Source: Chlorella sorokiniana (taxonomy: Eukaryota; Chlorophyta; Trebouxiophyceae; Chlorellales; Chlorellaceae). From it: 64,000 nucleotides of DNA. Below the pieces are notes generated by a model that made no database searches, was not told the DNA's origin, and saw only the letters and a program-made list of their open reading frames with translations. Made by a program: the position numbers and the translations under genes. The DNA lies in contig CP084611.1 of NCBI GenBank assembly GCA_025917655.1, forward strand, positions 1,612,001 to 1,676,000, read 5' to 3'. Below are positions 22,702-32,906 of this stretch, piece after piece. Position 1 is the stretch's first letter, and each line of letters opens with the position of its first letter.

Positions 22702-23624
22702 TCAGCGGTGGGAGGTACCCCACTGCGCAAAATATGCGGGCGCAGGCTGCTGGCTTTTCAGGAACGCATTCTTGTCCGCCTCCCTCCTGCGCGCCTCAGC
22801 TGCTTGCAGCTGCTGCACCTTGCCACCTCGCCGGCCATGTGGCGGCGCTGGGCTTCAGCAAACGCAGCGCGGCGCTCCACCTCGGCTGCCTCGACTGCCT
22901 TGCGGGCGGCTGCGGCCGCCTCATCGGCAGCCGCCTGCTGTGCAGCGCGACGTTTGGCCTCTGCTTGCTCCGCCTGGGTGGCCAAGATTGCGGCGGTCTG
23001 CTGCTGCGAGAAGGCCTTGAAGTGGTCGGGCGCACGCGGTGTGGCGCCAGCGCTGACACAGCCAGCTGGGGCGACTCGTTCAGCCAGGGGCTTGCCCGGT
23101 TTGCTGCAAGCTCTGCTGCGGCAGCCTCCTCTTCTGCATGGTGTGCCTGCTGCTCACGCTGCCGCCGCTCGGCCTACAAAACAGAGGTAGTTGAGGTCCG
23201 TTCCAAGACTCAATGTCACGCGTTGCAGTTTTTTAACCTACCTCCTGCTGCCGGCGGTAGGCATCAATTGCCTGGTCGCGTGCAAGCCGCGCATGGCTGC
23301 CTGCTGCTGCCTGCCGCAGCACCGCGGATTCGGCTGAGCTCAGGAGGCTGCAGCCGCCGCCTCAAGCGCAAGCTCGCGCTTCTGCGCCTCCTGCTTCTCC
23401 CGGACCTGAGCATCCAGAGCCATGGTGTCGACCTACAGCAGAGAAAATTGAACTGAGAAGGAATAGAGGCCTTCGGCCTTACAACATGTTGTCTTTGTTG
23501 ACCGGTAAGACCATCACGCATTTGCTATTAAATCAATTGAACGCACTCCAGTCATGCGCAGCTTCTCATTTTGCATGCGCTTCAAGCGTTCCGGGTCGTG
23601 TGGCGGGATTATAGGCTTCGGCAT
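22702..23624 (-). CDS. RIB43A: RIB43A protofilament-ribbon protein
   Basis: Microtubule inner protein of ciliary and flagellar doublets. The start at 23624 gives MPKPIIPPHDPERLKRMQNE. The first intron joins exactly: the donor follows ATGACTGGA, the acceptor is CTGTAG, and the joined sequence reads RMTGVDTMALDAQVREKQEA, the family signature (compare the GVDxxALxxQV block of RIB43A proteins). Coiled coil follows (RQREQQAHHAEEEAAAAEL). The mid-protein HRVRPDHFKAFSQQQTA matches the conserved HRV-x-P block. The C-terminus QPAPAYFAQWGTSHR matches the usual YF-x-QF-x-T-x-SR ending. Between AQRRHMAGEVA and QLQAAEARRREADKNAF the frame slips by one base, probably a lost A in an A run. Length is about 260 residues, shorter than the usual 370-390. 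It shares a 316-bp divergent region with the next gene. Confidence 0.88.
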
Positions 23625-23940
23625 GGTTTGAGGTGCTGCAATATTTGTTGACTGGCTTCCGACCAATGGCGACAGTGACCGGAAACCATTTTGCACGTCA
23701 ACAGATTTGTAGGATTGTAAGGTACACTCAACGTACTGCTAGACCCCTCGAAACATGTATTCTGATCCTCGGCATCAAAGTGTAACAATTGAATGACTTA
23801 TGAGTGTAGTACGAGACGGACAGTGCATTTGTCAACTGTATGCGCCGGAATCTTTCTGTCGCGGCTCTGTGTTGCGTCCAGTCACATGAGTATAGCCGCA
23901 GTTGAAACTCAAATCGTTGTCAAGTGTGTCAAATCCTCCA
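23625..23940. promoter_or_regulatory. Divergent promoter region
   Basis: AT-richer 316-bp spacer between the start codons of RIB43A (-) and the next small gene (+). No core promoter motif is evident. Confidence 0.45.
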
Positions 23941-24512
23941 ATGCTGCACGACCCGAGCGACTTGCAACTGCAAGCCGTCGCCGGTTACTGGGCGTTGCGG
24001 GGCCTTTGCTGTTCCTCCCTTGGCGCGGCTGTGACCAAGGCGGCAGCTATTCGACCGGTGAGTGATGCGCGCTTTGCTCCTCATCAGGCAGTGAAAAGCT
24101 GTCGAATCACTGAGCAACGCCGACCACCCCACAGGCGTGACGAGCGGCTGCCAGCCGATGTACCAGCCAGCTGCCGCAGCGGAGAAACGGTGAGACGCAG
24201 GCAGTCACAGCCATGACATCAGTGTTAGCAAGCATGATGGCTTGTCCCGCCTCACAACCCCCATCTACCATGCTGTGCAGGTTTGCTGAGCAGCGGCGCC
24301 GGGCAGCGGGCGCCCAGCCCTCTGCTCCTCTTCCCACACCTGCCCAGCCCTCTGCTCCTCTTCCCACACCTGCCCAGCCAGCCGCGAGCGAACGGGAGGA
24401 GCTGCAGACGCTGCGCAAGGAGCAGCAGGTGTACGACCGCGAGGTGCTGGAGGCGGAGCGGCTGGAGCGCACGCGCAGGGAGGTGGAGAGCATGTGGCAG
24501 AGCCTGGAGTGA
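23941..24512 (+). CDS. Small uncharacterised protein with C-terminal coiled coil
   Basis: Three exons. Exon 1 starts MLHDPSDLQLQAVAGYWALR and ends at a GTGAGT donor (24058). Exon 2 encodes GCQPMYQPAAAAEKR and joins exon 3 in phase as AAAAEKRFAEQRRRAAG. Exon 3 holds a two-copy ten-residue repeat (PSAPLPTPAQ) and a charged helix ending REVESMWQSLE. Exon 1 needs a one-base correction to join exon 2, so its end is unsure. The hydrophobic stretch YWALRGLCCSSLGAAVTKAA could be a membrane helix. I do not recognise a family; a mitochondrial membrane accessory protein is one possibility, unsupported. Confidence 0.55.
24313..24372 (+). repeat. 30-bp tandem duplication, in-frame
   Basis: Two identical 30-base units, period exactly 30, each encoding the ten residues PSAPLPTPAQ. 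Being a multiple of three it keeps the frame. Confidence 0.9.
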
Positions 24513-24674
24513 GCCTGAGGGGGAGCTGTACAGGCCGACTTCCAATCTTGCATCAAAACTTTTGGGTTCAAGAAAAAAGTTGTAGACAGCCGGGCCACTG
24601 TAGGACGCCGGTGCCGCAATGCTGGCAAAAGGGGAGGAGGAGGAACAAAAGAGGCGAGCGAAAAGGTGACAGGC

Positions 24675-25379
24675 TTCACTTTTCCTTCGCCAGGTCAAGC
24701 TGCTTCTTGATCTGCAGCCAGCAGAGTAACATTGGCGTTACAAAGTGTTACCCTTTGAAAACAAGCGCGATGATTCTCAGACGGGCGACGGCGCAGTAAA
24801 TCTGCACACAGGCACATCGGCCAACGAGCTCTCACCCAGTCAAACGGCTGGACCAACCACACCGCGGTGAGAGCTGCAGCAGTTTGAACGGCACGCTGAA
24901 TTTGCAGATGTTGATGCGCAAGCTGCCGGCCTGCAGGAAGCGCGTAGCAGGCTAGCAGGGCGCGGCGGCCTTGCCTGCACAGCCGCCCCACAGCGCCAGG
25001 CTCTGCATCCCCGTAGGACTTGGCGCCAGGCGCTTCGCGTACAACTGCAAACTGGGTGTAGGCAGCCCAGATAAGCGCGCTGCTGTGCTCACCATGCGGA
25101 TGTGGCTGCAAGGTTTGGGCGGATGTGGCTGCAAGGCGGCAGGAGCCGAGGTGCCGCCCGAGCAGCCGACCCCTGCCTCGTGCCGTCAGCGAGCCGCGCT
25201 GCTCGCGAGGCGCTAGCAGCAGACTGATGGCTGTCTTTAAGCTTCCTAGCAGCGCGGCAGAGCGTCGGAACACCGAAGCACACCCTGAGAAAGGGCGACC
25301 CTGCGACAGCCTTCCGACAACTATGCAACGACGCGCAACCGCAACAGGCGCAATCACTACCCACCGAGAGCTTCGCCAT
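24675..25379 (-). CDS. Small uncharacterised protein, probable single membrane helix
   Basis: The 3' end is clear: an exon ending TAAALTAVWLVQPFDW at a GTGAGA donor joins, after a CTGCAG acceptor, IKKQLDLAKEK and the stop at 24675. This gives a short hydrophobic helix followed by a basic amphipathic tail, as in small organelle-membrane subunits. Upstream exons are uncertain; an ATG at 25379 (MAKLS, then a GTGGGT donor) is a candidate first exon, and an open stretch with AYTQFAVVREAPGAKSYGD (about 25060) precedes the helix. Family not recognised. It lies head to head with the AAA ATPase gene. Confidence 0.45.
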
Positions 25380-25572
25380 TGGCAGATGCGTCAAGGTGGA
25401 GCGAACACTGGCTGCGGACGTTCCAGAACGGATGAACAAGGTTGTAGGAGCACAGATTCAGCGACTGCAACCCAATAAATGACGGGAGTGTTGCAACCAG
25501 TACTTGGTGTACCTCGACTCAAAGAGCATAACTTGCTTTCTGCCTTTTTCGACATGTTACACAGACAATAAG

Positions 25573-28500
25573 ATGGAATTTGCAGACCTGTTGGCCTGGG
25601 CTGACCAAGGCCTGCAGGTCTCTGCTTCTGCTGAACGCGTCTGGACTTCCTTGTTGCTCTGGGCTTTCACAAGGCTCTGCAAAGGACCATTGAGGTTCCT
25701 TCAGGCGGGTGCAGCAGGCTTGATCTTCCTGTTCTTCGGCTGGGCTGCCGCCACCGCACAGCAGGCGCTGCTGGCTTGCCTCTGGGCGTGCTGGTGCCTT
25801 CTGCTGGTGTGCCAGCTTCATGCGCCGCCTTCTTGCGATTTCATGCCCCTGAGCAGGATGTGATCCTTTCGGTGCCCTGGCTGGAGGACCAGGTGGTGCG
25901 GGCGCTGCTGCCGCGCTACCGTCGGGCGGTGCAGGCGCGGGCGCCGCCGCCCGACGCCAAGAATCTCGCCTCCCTGGACTACTTCGTCGACCCTGCAGCG
26001 CGGCAGACGCTGCAGCACGCCGCTCTGGCCGCCCTCAGCGTGCACCTGCAGGCGGAGGAGGTGCTGTCGCCGGCGCAGCTGCTGCCGCAGGTGGGGCGGG
26101 TGCTGCTGATGGCTGAGGAGGCGCAGGCGGGCGCTACCTGGAGGCCGTGGCGGCGGCGCTGGCCAGCGAGATGAACGCGGGTGGGCTGCCGCCAGGCTGG
26201 GGCTGCGCAGCGCCACCATGCCACTTGGCACAGCGCACGGCCGCCACCGCTGCGGCACTCGTGCAGAGGGCGCTGTGGGTGGCGCTGCAGGCCCCGGCTG
26301 ACAGCTCTGCGGCACCCGGCGGCTCCCGCCCCACTCGCTTCGCCGCCGCAGGCCTGGTGCGCGTGGACGCGCTGCTGCTGGCAACCCTGGCAGCAGACAC
26401 CTTTGGGCGCTCCCCTGAGGCCTACCTGGCAGCCTTTGGCGGCGGCGGCTGCGGCACGCGCGCCTCCGCCGCCGCCGCCCTGCACACCCCAGCAGGCTGC
26501 GCCTGGCGTGGCGGGCGCTTCGGGAGGCGCTGTTTGAGCTGGAGCGGCCCACAGGTGGGGGCCTGGGGGCAAGGCCGGCAGGCGCTGGTCCCTGTGCTCT
26601 CAAGCCTGACAGCTCCCGTCATGGCGCGGCGCAAGCTGGCTGATGCTGGCAGCCAGGGTGGCCTGGCGCCAGCCGTTGCCCGGCTGCGAGTCGACCTCTC
26701 CTGCTCCCCCACCAGTGGTGTATGTGCGCAACGCCGAGGCCCTGCTCTGCTCCTCTCGCGACGCCCAGGAGGCGTTCTGCGCCGCCTTGGGCGCCGACGA
26801 CGCGCTGGCGCTGGCGGGCACCGCCGCCCGCGCCCGCTGGTGCTGTTGGCAGGGGCACGCCTGAGCGACTCCCCGCGGCACGCGCCGGAGTGCGGCCGCA
26901 CCGCCAGCGCGGCGGGCGGGGCCCGAGGGGTCGGGCAGCGAGGCCAGCGGCGGCGAGGACGAGGAGGGGGTGCGCGTGGGCCGCGGCGGGCGGCCTGGCC
27001 GCGCTGGAGGGCGACGACGACCTGGGGCTGGCCGACCTGCTGCGCGGCCTGAGCCAGCTGGCGGGGAGAGCCGCCGCCCGACACGCGCAAGTGAGGCGGG
27101 AGGGGGCGGGCCGCCGCACGCGCTTGTTGGGCCACACCCCACACCCCACGCCGGCTGTGCGCGCTGCGGCCCACCACCCTCGACTCCTGTGTTGCAGGCT
27201 GCTGCTCAAGCTGTTTCCCACGCGGGTGAAGCTGTTGCCGCCGCCCGCGGGTGCCGTCGCTGCGCGCCACCAGCGCCGCATGGCGGCCGACGCCGCCGAG
27301 GAGGCGGAGGAGGAGAACTACCGCGCGGCGGCGGCGGTGGCTGCCTCCACGGGGTGCGCATCCCGCCCAAGCGCGCCGGCATCTACGAGGCGGGGCCCAG
27401 CGGGCGGCCCCTCAGCCGCGCCGACTGGGGCAAGGCCCTGTCCTGGGCCGTGGCCATGCAGACGCTGCAGGAGCGGCGGCGCCAGGCGGCGGCGCAGGCG
27501 CAGCAGCAGGCGGCAGAGGAGGGGGGGAGGAGGCGGCGGGGGAGGCAGCCGGGAGGGCCAACGGCGTGCACAGCCCGCCAGCCGGGAGGGCCAACGGCGT
27601 GCACAGCCCGCCGCCAGGCACGCCAGCCGATGCGGGCCTGCGGCGGCGCCGCCTGCGGGCGCAGCAGGAGGGCCGGGCCTCGCCTGCGCTGAGCCGCCGC
27701 AGGCATGCAGGCGCGAGGCCGCGGGCGGCGCTGCAGCCGCTGCTGGGCGCGCTGTGGCGAGCCGCCAACCCGCTGCGCTGGGCGGCGTCCCTGGCGGCGG
27801 CAGCGGCGGCCGTGCCGCGCGCCGCCGTGGCGCTGGCCGGCTCTGCCGCCCGCTGCCTCGCCTACCCTCTCTACCGCCTGCCGTGGGTGGGGGATTGGCT
27901 GGAGGAGGCGGTGGAGGGGAGCCTGGACGCCGCCCAAATGGAGGCTGAGCTGGCAGAGCTGGAGGATGAGATGGCGGCCCTCCTGCAGGCCCAGCTGGGG
28001 GCAAGCACCCGGCAGAGCTGGGTGCCGGGGCGGGGCTGAGCTGAGCGCTGACCTGGCGCAGCTGGAGGGAGAGGCGCAGGCTGAGGCGCCAGCGGGTGCC
28101 GAGGCGGGCGGCGGCGCCCTGTGCCTGGGCCAGGACGCCGTGCGCTACGGGCTGCGCATGGCGGCGCGCAGCAGCGGCGGCGTGCGCCCGGCGTGGAGCC
28201 CGCCAACGCGTACGAGCGGCAGCTGCTGGGGGAGGTGGGCTGGGTGCGGGAGAGGTGGTGGTGCATGCGGGGTGGGTGCCTAATGCTGGGGGGCATGCCA
28301 GCAGGAGCTGGCAGAGGCCTCTGCAAGGCGGTGTACACCCACCCCCTGCCGGCACTCTCCCAACGCGCGCCCCCCGCTTCCCCTCCTCAGCTCCTGTCCC
28401 CCGAGGACTGCGGGCGCGGCTTCAGCGAGGTCGGGGCCCTGCAGGAGGCCAAGCAGGCGCTGCGCGAGGCGGTGCAGCTGCCGCTGCAGCACCCAGAGCT

Positions 28501-30395
28501 GTTTGCGGGTGGGTGGGCGCAGGTGCAGGGGCGTGCCGTACCGGCCAACCGCGCGGGCATCTAGCCGGGAGCCCGGGGCCAGGCGCAATGCCACTGCAGC
28601 CAGACGTCACGGCCCTAGCTCCGGCTGTGCTGTTCCCACTCCACACGCCTCGACGTCCCCGCAGGCACCGCCCTGGCCCGGCCAAGCAAGGGCGTTTTGC
28701 TGTTCGGGCCGCCCGGCACTGGCAAGACGCTGGTGGCGCGCGCGGCGGCGGCCGAGTGCGGCGCCGCCTTCCTCGCCCTCAACCCCTCGGCCATGGCCAG
28801 CAAGTACTTTGGCGACTCTGTGAAATACGTCCGGTGGGTGGCGGCGCAGCCTGGCCCAGGCATGGGCGCTGGTCTGGCCTGTGCTGTGGCATGTCCTGTA
28901 GGTGTGGGCTCGCCTGGCCCCCATCAATCAACATGCCGCCCCACATGCCGCACGTTGCCCCCCGCTCCCTGCCCCCGCGCAGCGCCGCCTTCACCCTGGC
29001 CGCCCGCCTCTCCCCCTGCGTGCTGTTCTTCGACGAGGTGGACGCGCTGCTGGGGGCGCCGCAACGCGAGCAGGGAGCACGAGGCGATGCGGTGCGGCGC
29101 TACGGGTTGTTGAGACTGGCCGCTGTGCGGTCGCTGGGTGCCAGGGCTGCTCAGCCCGCTTGCCGAGCCGCCTGCCTTGGATCTTCTCCCCTGCTCCCCC
29201 AAACACCAAACACCACACACCGCGGCAGGGAGATGAAGAACGAGCTGATGGCGCAGTGGGACGGCATTCAGGCGGGCGGCAGCGCCTGGTGGTGCTGGGC
29301 GCCACCAACCGGCCCTTCGACCTGGACGAGGCGGCGCTCAGGCGCTTCACGCACAGGTGGCGCCGGGAGGCGGCGCCAGGGAGGCGGCTCGCAGCGGGCA
29401 ACGGGGTGGGGGGACGGCGGGCCCTGCCTGGCCGGGTGGAGGCTGCGCCCCTGTGTGGCACGCATGCCACGCGCCCACCTCCCCGCTGGCCCCCCCCGCC
29501 GCCGTCTGCCCGCGCAGGGTGTTTGTGGGCCTGCCGGACGCCGCCGCCCGCGCCGCCATCCTGGGCGTGGTGCTGGAGGGGGAGCGGCTGGGGCCCGGCG
29601 TGGATGTGGACGCCCTGGCGCAGCGCACCCCGGCTTCTCCGGCTCAGACCTGCGCCAGCTGTGCGTGGCGGCCGCCATGCGCCCGGTGCGGCAGCTGCTG
29701 GAGCGCGAACGCGCGCGGCGGCGGCGGGCGGGCGGCGCGGCGGCGCGTGAGGCGGAGCAGCAGGCGGGGGAGGCGCTTGCGGGGAGCAGCAGGCGGAGGA
29801 GGAGGCGGAGGAGGAGGCCGCAGAGGGGGCCGCAGCGAGGGGCGAGGGTCAGGACGTGCAGGGCAGCGGCGACAGCAGCCAAGCCAGCTTGGGAGATCAC
29901 CCGACGGCAGCGCAGAGGCAGCGGGGTGCACTCGCGCGCGGCCAGCATCGCCAGCTCAGCAAGCGTGCAGGCCGGCTCTGCGGGCGGGCCCCTGGGCAGC
30001 ACCAGCGGCGGCAGCGTGCGGTCAGCTGCCGCCGCACTGAGCCTCGTGCCGCGCCTGGACTCGCTGCTGCGCCAGGCGCAGAGCATCGCGGCGCAGCCTG
30101 CCAGCCCCAGGGCCGACCTGCGCCCCATCAGCATGCAGGCAGGAGTGGCTGCCTGGGAGGGGCTGCCGGCGGCTGCCTGCAGATGGGCCGCTGGTATGCG
30201 TGGGCATTGCTGCCTGCTTGATGCATATCTCACCCCCGCCCCCAGCAGGACTTTGAGGAGGCGCTGCGGGAGGTGGGGCCCAGCGTGGACCCCGACAGCA
30301 GATCGGTGCAGGAGCTGGGGGAGTGGAACCGGCAGTGGGGCACCGGCGGCAGCCGCAGCGGCCTGCAGGACAAACGCCTGTCGTACTTCACGTGA
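25573..30395 (+). CDS. Plant-type AAA ATPase with N-terminal membrane anchor
   Basis: Related to Arabidopsis At1g02890/At4g02480-type AAA proteins (meiotic/Msp1 clade). ATG 25573 (an upstream in-frame ATG-less extension exists) starts a segment with strong hydrophobic helices (AAGLIFLFFGWAAATAQQAL, ACLWACWCLLL). A 50-base intron leads to DVILSVPWLEDQVVRALLP. The long N-terminal part has the degenerate first-domain match GRVLLMAEEAQ, then VVYVRNAEALLCSSRDAQEA (about 26720) and LLLKLFPTRVKLLPP (about 27200). A second hydrophobic, Ala-rich segment lies near 27770-27890. The AAA domain has GFSEVGALQEAKQALREAVQ, Walker A GPPGTGKT (28706-28729), Walker B VLFFDEVDALLG (about 29020), sensor 1 GATNRPFDLDEA (about 29300) and GFSGSDLRQLCVAAAM. 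The C-terminus VQELGEWNRQWG...RLSYFT is typical of the clade. Several one-base slips occur, e.g. near 28190, 29280 and 29630. Substrate unknown; a membrane extraction role is inferred. Confidence 0.85.
27548..27613 (+). repeat. 33-bp tandem duplication, in-frame
   Basis: Two near-identical 33-base units encoding GRANGVHSPP plus one residue each, inside the linker of the AAA ATPase. The period keeps the frame. Confidence 0.9.
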
Positions 30396-30525
30396 AGGGG
30401 CGGCGCTGCTGCGCAATGTGCACCAATTTCAGGACGCTGGTGCTTCACGTTTGACCTCATGAATACACGACACCGGGCAATGCACGCAGCTGAAGAGCCA
30501 CGCCGTCCGAGCAGCTGAGACCTGC

Positions 30526-31033
30526 TCACGGCGCTCGCGCCAGCACTTGCTCGCCTTGCTGCTGGCTCGCCTGCCGCTGGTGCTGGTGCTGCTGCTGCTG
30601 CTGCTGCTGCCTCATCGCGCGTTGCACGCAGTCTGGTGCGGGCGCGGTGCGGGGCAGGTGGTTGCGGTCGTACAGCAGCGAGTCGGCAACGTGCTCGTCC
30701 TCCTCGTCGTTTTGCGGTCAGCGTACTCTGCATGGAGGTGAAACATTGATGGGTGCAGGTGCCTGCCTGCCAAGCAACGAAAAGTAGCAGCAAACCTCCA
30801 TCACCTGCACATCGGCATGCACACCAACTACCAACTCACCCGACCACCAGCGCTGGAGGGAGTTCTCCAAAGCCTCTTTCTTGTTTGGTACCTTTCCATA
30901 GATGGCCTCCAGCACGTGAGGGGGCACGCCGACTGTCTGCTGCCGCCACCGCTCCGAGCGGCTGTTTCCGGGCGGCGCCACCGCCTTGCAGAGCAGCAGC
31001 TGTTTTGGTGTGTTGGTCTGCGCCGCCCTTCAT
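30526..31033 (-). CDS. Small uncharacterised protein with Gln-rich tail
   Basis: Two exons: 31033-30840 and 30727-30526, intron of 112 bases with a GTGAGT donor and GCAG acceptor. The start gives MKGGADQHTKTAAALQGGG. After a one-base slip near 30960 it reads SERWRQQTVGVPPHVLEAIY then GKVPNKKEALENSLQRWW; across the intron it continues EYADRKNDEEDEHVADSLLY, then DRNHLPRTAPAPD and a poly-Gln tail to ARAP. The well-ordered, charged middle looks like a real conserved domain. No signal peptide or membrane helix is seen. Family not recognised. It is head to head with the J-domain gene. Confidence 0.55.
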
Positions 31034-31327
31034 GGCTTCAACTGCTACAACACAATGTTACAGCAGAAGCTGGCTGCAGCAAGCGGGCACAGCGTGAGCA
31101 AGTTGGCTGGCTACGTGGCTAGTCCAATTGGCCGACGTGCATTAGAATTGATTCCACGATTGTAATGCGAGGGTTAGGCGAACAGCGGGACAGCGTTCCA
31201 GCGCGCATGCCGTTGCCAGAGGGTCACAGCATGGGTTAGCATGCGCGCGCGAAGGCTTGTTGTGGCCAAGCGGCGCAGCATCACTACAGGACACAGGTAT
31301 ATATTGGATTGAAGTCCCTTTGAAGGG
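31034..31327. promoter_or_regulatory. Divergent promoter region
   Basis: 294-bp spacer between the small Gln-tailed gene (-) and the J-domain gene (+). It contains a short AT-rich patch (GTATATATTGG, 31294-31304) about 25 bases before the J-protein ATG. Confidence 0.4.
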
Positions 31328-32506
31328 ATGGATGCCTACGCGGTTTTAGGCGTGTCCCCGACAGCCTCAGAGGCCGAAATTAAGCGTGCTTACCGTCTTG
31401 CTGTCTTCAAGCACCATCCAGATACGTGAGCATTGCCGAACGGCCGGTCGGGAAGCGCTCCGGTGTCGTGTCGCCCGGGCGGCGCCAGTTGCGCCTGGCC
31501 TCATAGCGCCCCACCTCACTGCCTCGCAGCAATCCTGGAGGAAGCAAGGCTGGGCATGCCCGATTTCACGAGGTCCAGGAAGCATATGCTATCTTGCGTG
31601 ATGAGGGCAAGCGTGCGCAGTACGACCGCATGCGAGCCGCCGGCTTTGGCGTTGTGGACTTGGAGGAGGACGGGGGATGGGCGGCTACGGGACGCCCTGG
31701 GGCCAGCCCTCCATGGATGCCCGCGACTTTGACAAGCACTTTGACGAGTGGTGGAAGAAGATGTCGGAGGAGTGAGCTGCATCGCCGCTGGGGGAGGGCC
31801 AGCTGGAGGGAGGCCTGCGCTTGCAAACTGCTTGCGCAACAGCCGATCTGCCTGTCATCCGCGTGCTGCCCTTTCCCGTGGTCCTGGACCCGAGCATTGC
31901 CGCCGCCTCCATGCCTGCCAACCAGGTTCCGCGATTATGAAGAACAGCAGTTTCAGCGGGAGCGCATGAATGCAGAGCGCAGGGCCAAGGCGGTGGCCTG
32001 GGAGTGGGAGAAGGAGCAAGCCCAGCTGAACAAGGCATGCAGCAGTGGCAGGCCATCTTGGTCCCTAGCTTGCGCGTGGATTTTGCGCTTGCTGTGGCAT
32101 GCTTATGCCTCGGCTGCTGCGTGGAAGGTGCTGGGCGGGGCCAGCTCGACGGCGCCCCCTGCGCCTCCCCCCGCAGGGCCGGGCGCAGCGGCTCAAGTGG
32201 CGCACCGAGGACGCGCGCCTGCAGCACCAGGCCGCCGTGCTGCGACGCTTCTGGCAGACGCACGCGGGCTTCACACCGGGCGATGCTTTGGTGCTGGGCC
32301 TGTTCCTGGTGGGTGCAGCGGGCATAGCGCTGACCTGGCGGTCGCACCTCCAGTGGGTGCGGCAGCGGCACCAGCACGCGCGGTCGCACGACCAGCAGGA
32401 ACAGCACGATCCGCGGCAGCAACTTGTGCAGCAGCCTGTGAAGCCGCCGCAGCCTCAGCACCTTCCACCCGCAGCTGCAGTGGCGACAATGCCTCAGCCT
32501 CCCTGA
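31328..32506 (+). CDS. J-domain (DnaJ) protein with C-terminal membrane helix
   Basis: Hsp40-type co-chaperone that would stimulate an Hsp70. ATG 31328 gives MDAYAVLGVSPTASEAEIKR then AYRLAVFKHHPDT, with the essential HPD motif. A GTGAGC donor and CAG acceptor join to NPGGSKAGHARFHEVQEAYA, ILRDEGKRAQYDRM, completing the J domain. A linker (GTPWGQPSMDARDFDKHFDE, then WWKKMSEE) reads in another frame near 31690-31775, so a slip is likely. The next exons carry a charged coil (YEEQQFQRERMNAERRAKA) and DARLQHQAAVLRRFWQ, then the hydrophobic helix ALVLGLFLVGAAGIALTW (32290s) and a His/Gln-rich tail. There is no Gly/Phe or zinc-finger region, so it is a type III J protein anchored in a membrane, probably mitochondrial or ER; the compartment is inference. 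Confidence 0.85.
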
Positions 32507-32906
32507 CCTGCAAGAGATCCTGGGCTCCTGCCTGAGCAACGCATGTGCTAGCCATTGGATGACATGTGCACTTCCTCTTCTGAACTACCCTGCTCCTGCG
32601 TAATTGCATCACTCACTCCCATCCCATTTGCTCAATCTGCCCACAGCTACCTACTCTCCTCGGTTCCCGCTACCCTTCTCTTCGAACACGCTGCCGTGGC
32701 ATGCAACCCACGACATTTAAACCCACAGCATTCAACACCAGGCATTCACAGCCTTTGACACAAAGGCGTGCTGCAGCAAGATGAAACATGAAAGGGTCAG
32801 GAGGTGATGGAGAGAGCCAGGATAGCAGAGAAAGAAGAAAGGAGGCAAGGTGAACGAAGGGGTAACTGGCGGCGCATGGAGCTGCCAGAGTCGAGGGGCG
32901 CTTGTG
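32507..32906. other. Convergent 3' intergenic region
   Basis: 400 bp between the 3' ends of the J-domain gene (+) and methionine aminopeptidase (-). C/T-rich with no gene seen. Confidence 0.5.

Noticed and set aside
23902-23940. Earlier start for the small gene at 23941
   Set aside because: The upstream in-frame codon at 23902 is TTG, not ATG.
28096-30462. The 788-codon continuous open frame as the AAA ATPase C-terminus
   Set aside because: It covers introns and misreads Walker A; the conserved AAA motifs lie in three frames joined by splice sites and one-base slips.
30964-30981. Start of the small Gln-tailed gene at 30981
   Set aside because: The codon there is GTG within an open stretch; the ATG at 31033 is the nearest credible start, with a one-base slip downstream.
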